DNA from: Rallus limicola
Lineage: Eukaryota > Chordata > Aves > Gruiformes > Rallidae
Direction: 5' to 3'
Assembly (NCBI GenBank): GCA_022605955.1
Contig: JAKCOZ010000083.1
Span: 62,001 to 126,000 of the forward strand
Length of the DNA: 64,000 bases
The translations under genes and the position numbers were made by a program. Under the pieces are notes generated by a model. That model did no database searches, was not told where the DNA came from, and was given only the letters and a program-made list of their open reading frames with translations. This document shows, one piece after another, positions 46,996 to 57,959 of the stretch. Numbering within the stretch: the first letter of the stretch is position 1; every line of letters starts with the position of its first letter.

Positions 46996-49900
46996 ATAAC
47001 CGTGTTTATTGGACTGTGTGGATCAGATGGCCTGGCATGTCAGACCCACAAGAGTACAAGGCTCTGGTGGATACTGGTGCCCAGTGTACGATAATGCCAT
47101 CGAATCATGTAGGGACAGAACCTGTCAGCATTTCTGGAGTGACAGGTGGATCCCAACAATTGACTGTGTTAGAGGCTGAAGTGAGCTTAACTGGGAAGGA
47201 CTGGGAGAAACACCCAATTGTGACTGGCCCAGAAGCTCCATGCATTTTAGGTATAGATTACCTCCGTAGAGGTTATTTTAAGGACCCAAAAGGGTACCGG
47301 TGGGCTTTTGGAATAGCTGCTTTGGAGACAGAAGGCACTGAGCAATTGCGTGCCTTGCCTGGACTCTCTGATGATCCTTCTGTTGTGGGGTTATTGAAGG
47401 TTGAAGAACAGCAGGTGCCAATTGCTACAACGACGGTGCACAGGAGACAATACCGTACTAACAGGGATTCCCTGATCCCCATCCATAAGCTGATTCGTCA
47501 ACTAGAGAGTCAAGGGGTGATCAGCCGAACCCGCTCACCCTTTAACAGTCCCATATGGCCAGTGCGGAAGTCCGATGGAGAGTGGAGGCTGACAGTGGAT
47601 TATCGTGGCCTAAACGAAGTCACTCCAGGTATGAGTGCTGCTGTACCAGACATGCTGGAACTGCAGTATGAATTGGAGTCAAAGGCAGCCAAGTGGTATG
47701 CCACAATTGACATTGCAAATGCTTTCTTCTCAATACCACTGGCGCCAGAGTGCAGGCCACAATTTGCTTTCACTTGGAGGGGCATCCAATACACGTGGAA
47801 TCGTCTGCCCCAGGGGTGGAAACACAGCCCCACCATTTGCCATGGACTAATCCAGACCACACTGGAAAAGGGTGAAGCCCCAGAGCACCTGCAGTATATT
47901 GATGACATCATTGTATGGGGCAATACAGCAGAGGAAGTATTTGAGAAAGGAAAAAGGATAATTCAAATCCTTTTGGAAGCTGGTTTTGCTATAAAGCAAA
48001 GTAAAGTCAAGGGGCCTACCCGAGAAATCCAGTTTTTAGGAATAAAATGGCAGGATGGGCGTCGTCAGATCCCAATGGACATTATCAATAAAATAGCAGC
48101 TATGTCTCCACCAAGCAACAAAAAGGAAACACAAGCTTTCTTAGGTGTTATAGGTTTTTGGCGAATGCATGTCCCAAACTACAGTCTCATTGTGAGCCCA
48201 CTCTACCACGTAACTCGGAAGAAGAATGATTTCCAATGGGGCCCTGAGCAGCAGCAAGCCTTTGAACAGATCAAACGCGAGATAGTCCATGCAGTAGCCC
48301 TTGGGCCTGTCCGGACAGGGACAGATGTTAAAAATGTGCTTTACACTGCAGCCGGGGAGAATGGCCCTACCTGGAGTCTCTGGCAGAAAGCACAAGGGGA
48401 AACTAGAGGTCGACCACTGGGGTTTTGGAGTCGGGCCTACAAAGGATCTGAGGCCAATTATACTCCAACAGAAAAGGAAATACTGGCCGCCTATGAAGGG
48501 GTTCGAGCCGCTTCAGAAGTGATTGGAACTGAAGCTCAACTCCTCCTGGCACCCCGACTGCCGGTGCTGGGCTGGATGTTCAAAGGGAAGGTCCCTTCTA
48601 CACACCATGCCACTGATGCTACGTGGAGCAAGTGGGTTGCACTAATTACTCAGCGGGCTCGAATAGGAAACCCTAATCGCCCAGGAATCGTGGAAGTGAT
48701 CACAGACTGGCCAGAAGGCAAAGATTTTGGGATGTCACCAGAGGACGAGGAGGTGACACGTGCTGAAGAAGCCCCACCTTACAACAAACTGCCAGAGAAT
48801 GAGAAGCGATATGCCCTGTTCACCGATGGCTCCTGTCGCCTTGTGGGAAGGCAGCGAAGATGGAAAGCTGCTGTATGGAGTCCTACCAGACAAGTAGCAG
48901 AAGCCACTGAAGGAAAAGGTGAATCAAGCCAATTTGCTGAGGTGAAGGCCATCCAGTTGGCCTTGGACATTGCTGAGAGAGAAAAGTGGCCAATGCTCTA
49001 TCTTTATACTGACTCATGGATGGTAGCTAATGCCCTGTGGGGTTGGTTGCAACAGTGGAAAAAGAACAACTGGCAGCGTAGAGGCAAACCCATATGGGCT
49101 GCTGACTTATGGCAAGACATTGCTACCCGATTAGAGAGGCTTGTTGTAAAGGTACGTCATGTTGATGCCCATGTACCTAAGAGTCGAGCCATGGAGGAAC
49201 ATCAAAACAACCATCAGGTAGATAAGGCTGCTAGGATTGAAGTGGCTCAGGTAGATCTAGACTGGCAACATAAAGGTGAATTATTCATAGCTCGATGGGC
49301 TCATGATTCCTCAGGTCATCAAGGGAGAGATGCAACATATAGATGGGCTCGAGATCGAGGGGTGGACTTAACCATGGATGCTATTGCACAAGTTATCCAT
49401 GAATGTGAGACGTGTGCCGCAATTAAGCAGGCGAAGCGGTTGAAGCCGCTTTGGTATGGGGGACGGTGGATGAAATATAAATATGGGGAGGCCTGGCAGA
49501 TTGATTACATCACCCTCCCACAAACCCGCCATGGCAAACGCTATGTGCTTACAATGGTGGAGGCTACCACTGGCTGGCTAGAAACATATCCGGTACCCCA
49601 TGCTACTGCCCGGAATACAATCCTGGGCCTTGAAAGGCAAGTCCTATGGCGACACGGCACCCCAGAAAGAATCGAGTCAGACAACGGGACTCATTTCCGA
49701 AATGCTCTCATAGACACCTGGGCCAAAGAGCATGGCATTGAATGGGTGTACCACATTCCTTATCATGCACCAGCCTCTGGGAAAATTGAACGATATAATG
49801 GACTCTTAAAGACTACCCTGAAAGCAATGGGTGGTGGAACATTCAAACATTGGGATACAAATTTGGCAAAAGCCACGTGGTTAGTTAACTCTAGGGGTTC

Positions 49901-50156
49901 TACCAATCGGGCTGGCCCTGCCCAGTCAAAATTTCCACGTACTGTAGAAGGAGACAGAGTCCCAGTGGTGCACATGAAAAGCATATTAGGGAAGACAGTT
50001 TGGGTCATCCCTGCTTCAGGTAAAGGTAAACCTATGTCGGGAATTGTTTTTGCTCAAGGACCTGGTTCTACTTGGTGGGTAATGCAGAAGGATGGAGAAA
50101 CTCGATGTGTACCTCAAAGGGATTTGATTTTAGGTGAGAATAGCCAATGTAATTAG
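46983..50156 (+). CDS. pol: Pro-Pol polyprotein: protease, reverse transcriptase, RNase H, integrase (1057 aa)
   Basis: Enzymatic precursor for reverse transcription and integration. Numbering is from GTG 46983, the first start-like codon. The frame is open from the codon after the gag stop (46962), so the protein is probably made by readthrough; the first ATG is 47037. The aspartic protease has DTG at 30-32 and ILGIDYL at 88-94. The reverse transcriptase has LTVDYRGLN, LPQGWKHSPT and the YIDD box at 305-308. A degenerate RNase H-like connection (TPTEKEILAAYEG) precedes the active RNase H, whose acidic residues are D615, E653, D677 and D747. The integrase has an HHCC zinc site (H774, H779, C808, C811), then D841, D900 and E936, giving D,D(35)E, and a C-terminal SH3-like tail. 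No frameshift or premature stop is present. No dUTPase follows the integrase, unlike mammalian ERV-L. Confidence 0.96.
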   Translation: MEERDNRVYWTVWIRWPGMSDPQEYKALVDTGAQCTIMPSNHVGTEPVSISGVTGGSQQLTVLEAEVSLTGKDWEKHPIVTGPEAPCILGIDYLRRGYFKDPKGYRWAFGIAALETEGTEQLRALPGLSDDPSVVGLLKVEEQQVPIATTTVHRRQYRTNRDSLIPIHKLIRQLESQGVISRTRSPFNSPIWPVRKSDGEWRLTVDYRGLNEVTPGMSAAVPDMLELQYELESKAAKWYATIDIANAFFSIPLAPECRPQFAFTWRGIQYTWNRLPQGWKHSPTICHGLIQTTLEKGEAPEHLQYIDDIIVWGNTAEEVFEKGKRIIQILLEAGFAIKQSKVKGPTREIQFLGIKWQDGRRQIPMDIINKIAAMSPPSNKKETQAFLGVIGFWRMHVPNYSLIVSPLYHVTRKKNDFQWGPEQQQAFEQIKREIVHAVALGPVRTGTDVKNVLYTAAGENGPTWSLWQKAQGETRGRPLGFWSRAYKGSEANYTPTEKEILAAYEGVRAASEVIGTEAQLLLAPRLPVLGWMFKGKVPSTHHATDATWSKWVALITQRARIGNPNRPGIVEVITDWPEGKDFGMSPEDEEVTRAEEAPPYNKLPENEKRYALFTDGSCRLVGRQRRWKAAVWSPTRQVAEATEGKGESSQFAEVKAIQLALDIAEREKWPMLYLYTDSWMVANALWGWLQQWKKNNWQRRGKPIWAADLWQDIATRLERLVVKVRHVDAHVPKSRAMEEHQNNHQVDKAARIEVAQVDLDWQHKGELFIARWAHDSSGHQGRDATYRWARDRGVDLTMDAIAQVIHECETCAAIKQAKRLKPLWYGGRWMKYKYGEAWQIDYITLPQTRHGKRYVLTMVEATTGWLETYPVPHATARNTILGLERQVLWRHGTPERIESDNGTHFRNALIDTWAKEHGIEWVYHIPYHAPASGKIERYNGLLKTTLKAMGGGTFKHWDTNLAKATWLVNSRGSTNRAGPAQSKFPRTVEGDRVPVVHMKSILGKTVWVIPASGKGKPMSGIVFAQGPGSTWWVMQKDGETRCVPQRDLILGENSQCN

Positions 50157-50653
50157 TAAGGTAGAAATTGTATTATAATAAGTGCTAAATAACCCATTAC
50201 AATATATACATTATTACTTTAATTTCTGTATATATAATTGTTGTTGTGTGTTGTACCAATGGAGTTACAGCCGGAAACATACACGTCAATGAAGGAAGAC
50301 TGCCACGATGATGGGATCAAGACCTATCATCACAAGAACTTTTTCCTCTTCCCCTTTGAAAATGAACACTTTTGATTCACAGACCATGACCATGGACCAT
50401 GTCAGATGCATTGGTCGAGAGCCCGAGATGCAGTATGCAACGATCCAATGGTGCATACTGACACCATGAGAGACTGTTACAACGAATGAAGCCTGAAAGT
50501 CATGGACTAAATCATTTACTCAACAAAACTCAGAAGAATGATCCATAGACTAAGGGAATAATACAGATATGTGTGTCTGAAACATTGGTTGTACCCAAAA
50601 GAAATGGTTGGATCTGGTCATGACGTAAATGGTATGGAATAAGGGGTGGATAA
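50157..50653 (+). other. Noncoding tail between pol and the 3' LTR; no env
   Basis: These 497 bases hold no ORF resembling an envelope protein: no signal peptide, fusion peptide or transmembrane helix. The first ~80 bases are AT-rich. Then come three near-tandem 'gaccatg' copies at 50382-50401 and a perfect 9-bp inverted repeat, CAGTATGCA (50431-50439) and TGCATACTG (50452-50460), with a 12-base loop. The sequence is otherwise unremarkable up to the polypurine tract. It could be an untranslated RNA element or decayed former env sequence; nothing here decides between these. Confidence 0.8.
50636..50650 (+). other. Polypurine tract
   Basis: The purine-rich run GGAATAAGGGGTGGA, broken by two T residues, ends three bases before the 3' LTR. 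Its position and composition suit the primer for plus-strand DNA synthesis. It is short and imperfect, so the exact edges are uncertain. Confidence 0.65.
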
Positions 50654-51241
50654 TGTCCTGGTTTCAGTCAGGATAGAGTTAATTTCATTTGTAGCAGCGG
50701 ATGGAATGCTGTGTTTGGGAGTTAAAATGAAAACAGTGCTGATAACACCCTGATGTTTTTAGTTGCAGTCAGACAGTCAATGCCAGGACAGGTGACCCAG
50801 ATGGGCCAAAGAGAGTATTCCATGCCAATTACGTCCTGCCCAGGATAAAGGGGGGCTGATGGGAGGAAGAAGGGGCGGTTCCGGGACGCGAGCGGCCGGG
50901 ACGCGAGGGTCTTGGGGGACGGTCGGGTTCCGGGACGGCTCTGGGTGGTACGGCCTGAGTTGTGTGGTTCGGTGAGAAACTGCATTGTGTATCAATATTT
51001 TCATATTCTTTTGCTCTATAGTCCTGTTAGCATTGTATATATTTTATTTTTCTGTTATCTTAGTAAACTATCCTTATCCCAACCCACGGGCCTCTTAGTT
51101 TCTTGGTTTTGGAGTTATTTGCCCCTTCCTTTTCCCTTCCCTTGTTTCCCCCCTCCCCTTTTTCCCTTTTCTCCTGCTCTTTCACTTTAAGGAGCAGGCA
51201 GCTGCGTGGATCTCGGCCCAAGCCGGGGTGAAACCACGACA
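50654..51241 (+). repeat. 3' LTR of the provirus (588 bp)
   Basis: TG..CA ends. It is the same as the 5' LTR except for one fewer C in the C run near 51148. It shares with the 5' LTR both bases that distinguish the provirus from the solo LTRs (gagagtattcc and ctctttcacttt). It is followed directly by the CTTTC target duplication. Confidence 0.96.
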
Positions 51242-51246
51242 CTTTC
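51242..51246. repeat. Target-site duplication, right copy (provirus)
   Basis: CTTTC, continuing as 'atgcctagcttc', so the satellite resumes in exactly the phase at which it was interrupted. Confidence 0.94.
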
Positions 51247-54200
51247 ATGCCTAGCTTCTTTACTTTGGGAGTTATTGCTGGACGTTTAGCATGTTTTGAA
51301 CTGCAGTCTGCTAGGGCCGTGAAAAGCAGTGTAGGAGGTAGCAGGTATGTTCCTTCTTTCCAGGCAAAGAAAAGGCTGAGAGCCAAAGTGACAGGGTCTG
51401 CTTGTGTGTCCTGTTAGGAGGTTTCAGACAAGCTATGCCTTTCAGTCCTAGCTTCTTTACTTTGGGAGTTATTGCTGGACGTTTAGCATATTTTGAACTG
51501 CAGTCTGCTAGGGCCGAGAAAAGCACCGTAGGAGGTTCCAGGCATGTTCCCTCTTTCCAGGCAAAGGAAAAGGCTGAGAGCCAAAGTGACAGGGTCTGCT
51601 TGTGTGTCCTGTTAGGAGGTTTCAGACAAGCTATGCCTTTCATGCCTAGCTTCTTTACTTTGGGAGTTATTGCTGGACGTTTAGCATGTTTTGAACTGCA
51701 GTCTGCTAGGGCCGAGAAAAGCACCGTAGGAGGTTCCAGGCATGTTCCCTCTTTCCAGGCAAAGGAAAAGGCTGAGAGCCAAAGTGACAGGGTCTGCTTG
51801 TGTGTCCTGTTAGGAGGTTTCAGACAAGCTATGCCTTTCATGCCTAGCTTCTTTACTTTGGGAGTTATTGCTGGACGTTTAGCATGTTTTGAACTGCAGT
51901 CTGCTAGGGCCGAGAAAAGCACCGTAGGAGGTTCCAGGCATGTTCCCTCTTTCCAGGCAAAGGAAAAGGCTGAGAGCCAAAGTGACAGGGTCTGCTTGTG
52001 TGTCCTGTTAGGAGGTTTCAGACAAGCTATGCCTTTCAGTCCTAGCTTCTTTACTTTGGGAGTTATTGCTGGACGTTTAGCATGTTTTGAACTGCAGTCT
52101 GCTAGGGCCGAGAAAAGCACCGTAGGAGGTTCCAGGCATGTTCCCTCTTTCCAGGCAAAGGAAAAGGCTGAGAGCCAAAGTGACAGGGTCTGCTTGTGTG
52201 TCCTGTTAGGAGGTTTCAGACAAGCTATGCCTTTCAGTCCTAGCTTCTTTACTTTGGGAGTTATTGCTGGACGTTTAGCATGTTTTGAACTGCAGTCTGC
52301 TAGGGCCGAGAAAAGCACCGTAGGAGGTTCCAGGCATGTTCCCTCGTTCCAGGCAAAGGAAAAGGCTGAGAGCCAAAGTGACAGGGTCTGCTTGTGTGTC
52401 CTGTTAGGAGGTTTCAGACAAGCTATGCCTTTCATGCCTAGCTTCTTTACTTTGGGAGTTATTGCTGGACGTTTAGCATGTTTTGAACTGCAGTCTGCTA
52501 GGGCCGAGAAAAGCACCGTAGGAGGTTCCAGGCATGTTCCCTCTTTCCAGGCAAAGGAAAAGGCTGAGAGCCAAAGTGACAGGGTCTGCTTGTGTGTCCT
52601 GTTAGGAGGTTTCAGACAAGCTATGCCTTTCAGTCCTAGCTTCTTTACTTTGGGAGTTATTGCTGGACGTTTAGCATGTTTTGAACTGCAGTCTGCTAGG
52701 GCCGAGAAAAGCACCGTAGGAGGTTCCAGGCATGTTCCCTCTTTCCAGGCAAAGGAAAAGGCTGAGAGCCAAAGTGACAGGGTCTGCTTGTGTGTCCTGT
52801 TAGGAGGTTTCAGACAAGCTATGCCTTTCAGTCCTAGCTTCTTTCCTTTGGGAGTTATTGCTGGACGTTTAGCATGTTTTGAACTGCAGTCTGCTAGGGC
52901 CGAGAAAAGCACCGTAGGAGGTAGCAGGTATGTTTCTTCTTTCCAGGCAAAGGAAAAGGCTGAGAGCCAAAGTGACAGGGTCTGCTTGTGTGTCCTGTTA
53001 GGAGGTTTCAGACAAGCTATGCCTTTCAGTCCTAGCTTCTTTACTTTGGGAGTTATTGCTGGACGTTTAGCATGTTTTGAACTGCAGTCTGCTAGGGCCG
53101 AGAAAAGCACCGTAGGAGGTTCCAGGCATGTTCCCTCTTTCCAGGCAAAGGAAAAGGCTGAGAGCCAAAGTGACAGGGTCTGCTTGTGTGTCCTGTTAGG
53201 AGGTTTCAGACAAGCTATGCCTTTCATGCCTAGCTTCTTAACTTTGGGAATTATTGCTGGACGTTTAGCATGTTTTGAACTGCAGTCTGCTAGGGCCGAG
53301 AAAAGCACCGTAGGAGGTTCCAGGCATGTTCCCTCTTTCCAGGCAAAGGAAAAGGCTGAGAGCCAAAGTGACAGGGTCTGCTTGTGTGTCCTGTTAGGAG
53401 GTTTCAGACAAGCTATGCCTTTCATGCCTAGCTTCTTTACTTTGGGAGTTATTGCTGGACGTTTAGCATGTTTTGAACTGCAGTCTGCTAGGGCCGAGAA
53501 AAGCACTGTAGGAGGTAGCAGGTATGTTCCTTCTTTCCAGGCAAAGGAAAAGGCTGAGAGCCAAAGTGACAGGGTCTGCTTGTGTGTCCTGTTAGGAGGT
53601 TTCAGACAAGCTATGCCTTTCAGTCCTAGCTTCTTTACTTTGGGAGTTATTGCTGGACGTTTAGCATGTTTTGAACTGCAGTCTGCTAGGGCCGAGAAAA
53701 GCACCGTAGGAGGTAGCAGGTATGTTTCTTCTTTCCAGGCAAAGGAAAAGGCTGAGAGCCAAAGTGACAGGGTCTGCTTGTGTGTCCTGTTAGGAGGTTT
53801 CAGACAAGCTATGCCTTTCAGTCCTAGCTTCTTTACTTTGGGAGTTATTGCTGGACGTTTAGCATGTTTTGAACTGCAGTCTGCTAGGGCCGAGAAAAGC
53901 ACCGTAGGAGGTTCCAGGCATGTTCCCTCTTTCCAGACAAAGGAAAAGGCTGAGAGCCAAAGTGACAGGGTCTGCTTGTGTGTCCTGTTAGGAGGTTTCA
54001 GACAAGCTATGCCTTTCATGCCTAGCTTCTTTACTTTGGGAATTATTGCTGGACGTTTAGCATGTTTTGAACTGCAGTCTGCTAGGGCCGAGAAAAGCAC
54101 CGTAGGAGGTTCCAGGCATGTTCCCTCTTTCCAGGCAAAGGAAAAGGCTGAGAGCCAAAGTGACAGGGTCTGCTTGTGTGTCCTGTTAGGAGGTTTCAGA

Positions 54201-57200
54201 CAAGCTATGCCTTTCAGTCCTAGCTTCTTTACTTTGGGAGTTATTGCTGGACGTTTAGCATGTTTTGAACTGCAGTCTGCTAGGGCCGAGAAAAGCACCG
54301 TAGGAGGTTCCAGGCATGTTCCCTCTTTCCAGGCAAAGGAAAAGGCTGAGAGCCAAAGTGACAGGGTCTGCTTGTGAGTCCTGTTAGGAGGTTTCAGACA
54401 AGCTATGCCTTTCAGGCCTAGCTTCTTTACTTTGGGAGTTATTGCTGGACGTTTAGCATGTTTTGAACTGCAGTCTGCTAGGGCCGAGAAAAGCACCGTA
54501 GGAGGTTCCAGGCATGTTCCCTCTTTCCAGGCAAAGGAAAAGGCTGAGAGCCAAAGTGACAGGGTCTGCTTGTGTGTCCTGTTAGGAGGTTTCAGACAAG
54601 CTATGCCTTTCAGTCCTAGCTTCTTTACTTTGGGAGTTATTGCTGGACGTTTAGCATGTTTTGAACTGCAGTCTGCTAGGGCCGAGAAAAGCACCGTAGG
54701 AGGTTCCAGGCATGTTCCCTCTTTCCAGGCAAAGGAAAAGGCTGAGAGCCAAAGTGACAGGGTCTGCTTGTGTGTCCTGTTAGGAGGTTTCAGACAAGCT
54801 ATGCCTTTCAGTCCTAGCTTCTTTACTTTGGGAGTTATTGCTGGACGTTTAGCATGTTTTGAACTGCAGTCTGCTAGGGCCGAGAAAAGCACCGTAGGAG
54901 GTTCCAGGCATGTTCCCTCTTTCCAGGCAAAGGAAAAGGCTGAGAGCCAAAGTGACAGGGTCTGCTTGTGTGTCCTGTTAGGAGGTTTCAGACAAGCTAT
55001 GCCTTTCATGCCTAGCTTCTTTACTTTGGGAGTTATTGCTGGACGTTTAGCATGTTTTGAACTGCAGTCTGCTAGGGCCGAGAAAAGCACCGTAGGAGGT
55101 TCCAGGCATGTTCCCTCTTTCCAGGCAAAGGAAAAGGCTGAGAGCCAAAGTGACAGGGTCTGCTTGTGAGTCCTGTTAGGAGGTTTCAGACAAGCTATGC
55201 CTTTCAGTCCTAGCTTCTTTACTTTGGGAGTTATTGCTGGACGTTTAGCATGTTTTGAACTGCAGTCTGCTAGGGCCGAGAAAAGCACCGTAGGAGGTTC
55301 CAGGCATGTTCCCTCTTTCCAGGCAAAGGAAAAGGCTGAGAGCCAAAGTGACAGGGTCTGCTTGTGTGTCCTGTTAGGAGGTTTCAGACAAGCTATGCCT
55401 TTCAGGCCTAGCTTCTTTACTTTGGGAGTTATTGCTGGACGTTTAGCATGTTTTGAACTGCAGTCTGCTAGGGCCGAGAAAAGCACCGTAGGAGGTTCCA
55501 GGCATGTTCCCTCTTTCCAGGCAAAGGAAAAGGCTGAGAGCCAAAGTGACAGGGTCTGCTTGTGTGTCCTGTTAGGAGGTTTCAGACAAGCTATGCCTTT
55601 CAGTCCTAGCTTCTTTACTTTGGGAGTTATTGCTGGACGTTTAGCATGTTTTGAACTGCAGTCTGCTAGGGCCGAGAAAAGCACCGTAGGAGGTTCCAGG
55701 CATGTTCCCTCTTTCCAGGCAAAGGAAAAGGCTGAGAGCCAAAGTGACAGGGTCTGCTTGTGTGTCCTGTTAGGAGGTTTCAGACAAGCTATGCCTTTCA
55801 GTCCTAGCTTCTTTACTTTGGGAGTTATTGCTGGACGTTTAGCATGTTTTGAACTGCAGTCTGCTAGGGCCGAGAAAAGCACCGTAGGAGGTTCCAGGCA
55901 TGTTCCCTCTTTCCAGGCAAAGGAAAAGGCTGAGAGCCAAAGTGACAGGGTCTGCTTGTGTGTCCTGTTAGGAGGTTTCAGACAAGCTATGCCTTTCATG
56001 CCTAGCTTCTTTACTTTGGGAGTTATTGCTGGACGTTTAGCATGTTTTGAACTGCAGTCTGCTAGGGCCGAGAAAAGCACCGTAGGAGGTTCCAGGCATG
56101 TTCCCTCTTTCCAGGCAAAGGAAAAGGCTGAGAGCCAAAGTGACAGGGTCTGCTTGTGTGTCCTGTTAGGAGGTTTCAGACAAGCTATGCCTTTCAGGCC
56201 TAGCTTCTTTACTTTGGGAGTTATTGCTGGACGTTTAGCATGTTTTGAACTGCAGTCTGCTAGGGCCGAGAAAAGCACCGTAGGAGGTTCCAGGCATGTT
56301 CCCTCTTTCCAGGCAAAGGAAAAGGCTGAGAGCCAAAGTGACAGGGTCTGCTTGTGTGTCCTGTTAGGAGGTTTCAGACAAGCTATGCCTTTCAGGCCTA
56401 GCTTCTTTACTTTGGGAGTTATTGCTGGACGTTTAGCATGTTTTGAACTGCAGTCTGCTAGGGCCGAGAAAAGCACTGTAGGAGGTAGCAGGTATGTTTC
56501 TTCTTTCCAGGCAAAGGAAAAGGCTGAGAGCCAAAGTGACAGGGTCTGCTTGTGTGTCCTGTTAGGAGGTTTCAGACAAGCTATGCCTTTCATGCCTAGC
56601 TTCTTTACTTTGGGAGTTATTGCTGGACGTTTAGCATGTTTTGAACTGCAGTCTGCTAGGGCCGAGAAAAGCACCGTAGGAGGTTCCAGGCATGTTCCCT
56701 CTTTCCAGGCAAAGGAAAAGGCTGAGAGCCAAAGTGACAGGGTCTGCTTGTGTGTCCTGTTAGGAGGTTTCAGACAAGCTATGCCTTTCATGCCTAGCTT
56801 CTTTACTTTGGGAATTATTGCTGGACGTTTAGCATGTTTTGAACTGCAGTCTGCTAGGGCCGAGAAAAGCACCGTAGGAGGTTCCAGGCATGTTCCCTCT
56901 TTCCAGGCAAAGGAAAAGGCTGAGAGCCAAAGTGACAGGGTCTGCTTGTGTGTCCTGTTAGGAGGTTTCAGACAAGCTATGCCTTTCATGCCTAGCTTCT
57001 TTACTTTGGGAGTTATTGCTGGACGTTTAGCATGTTTTGAACTGCAGTCTGCTAGGGCCAAGAAAAGCACCGTAGGAGGTTCCAGGCATGTTCCCTCTTT
57101 CCAGGCAAAGGAAAAGGCTGAGAGCCAAAGTGACAGGGTCTGCTTGTGAGTCCTGTTAGGAGGTTTCAGACAAGCTATGCCTTTCATGCCTAGCTTCTTT

Positions 57201-57959
57201 ACTTTGGGAGTTATTGCTGGACGTTTAGCATGTTTTGAACTGCAGTCTGCTAGGGCCGAGAAAAGCACCGTAGGAGGTTCCAGGCATGTTCCCTCTTTCC
57301 AGGCAAAGGAAAAGGCTGAGAGCCAAAGTGACAGGGTCTGCTTGTGTGTCCTGTTAGGAGGTTTCAGACAAGGTATGCCTTTCAGTCCTAGCTTCTTTAC
57401 TTTGGGAGTTATTGCTGGACGTTTAGCATGTTTTGAACTGCAGTCTGCTAGGGCTGAGAAAAGCACCGTAGGAGGTTCCAGGCATGTTCCCTCTTTCCAG
57501 GCAAAGGAAAAGGCTGAGAGCCAAAGTGACAGGGTCTGCTTGTGTGTCCTGTTAGGAGGTTTCAGACAAGCTATGCCTTTCAGGCCTAGCTTCTTTACTT
57601 TGGGAGTTATTGCTGGACGTTTAGCATGTTTTGAACTGCAGTCTGCTAGGGCCGAGAAAAGCACCGTAGGAGGTTCCAGGCATGTTCCCTCTTTCCAGGC
57701 AAAGGAAAAGGCTGAGAGCCAAAGTGACAGGGTCTGCTTGTGTGTCCTGTTAGGAGGTTTCAGACAAGCTATGCCTTTCAGGCCTAGCTTCTTTACTTTG
57801 GGAGTTATTGCTGGACGTTTAGCATGTTTTGAACTGCAGTCTGCTAGGGCCGAGAAAAGCACCGTAGGAGGTTCCAGGCATGTTCCCTCTTTCCAGGCAA
57901 AGGAAAAGGCTGAGAGCCAAAGTGACAGGGTCTGCTTGTGTGTCCTGTTAGGAGGTTTC

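Larger units (their letters stand above)
44464..51241 (+). mobile_element. Full-length env-less ERVL-like endogenous retrovirus (6778 bp)
   Basis: Both LTRs, primer binding site, gag, pro-pol, polypurine tract and 5-bp CTTTC target duplications are present. It is inserted in the satellite in the array's + direction. Gag and pol are open throughout. The pol gene carries protease, reverse transcriptase, RNase H and integrase with their catalytic residues, but no env gene and no recognisable dUTPase follows. The pol sequence (reverse transcriptase block LPQGWKHSPTICH, box YIDD) and the 5-bp duplication point to class III / ERVL-like elements of birds (from memory, not searched). The LTRs differ by one C in a C run, so the copy is very recent. 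It may be competent for transposition in cis, but expression cannot be judged from the sequence. Confidence 0.95.

Noticed and set aside
50157..50653. A possible degraded env gene
   Set aside because: Only 497 bases, with no ORF of useful length, no signal or fusion peptide and no transmembrane segment. Nothing positive points to env.
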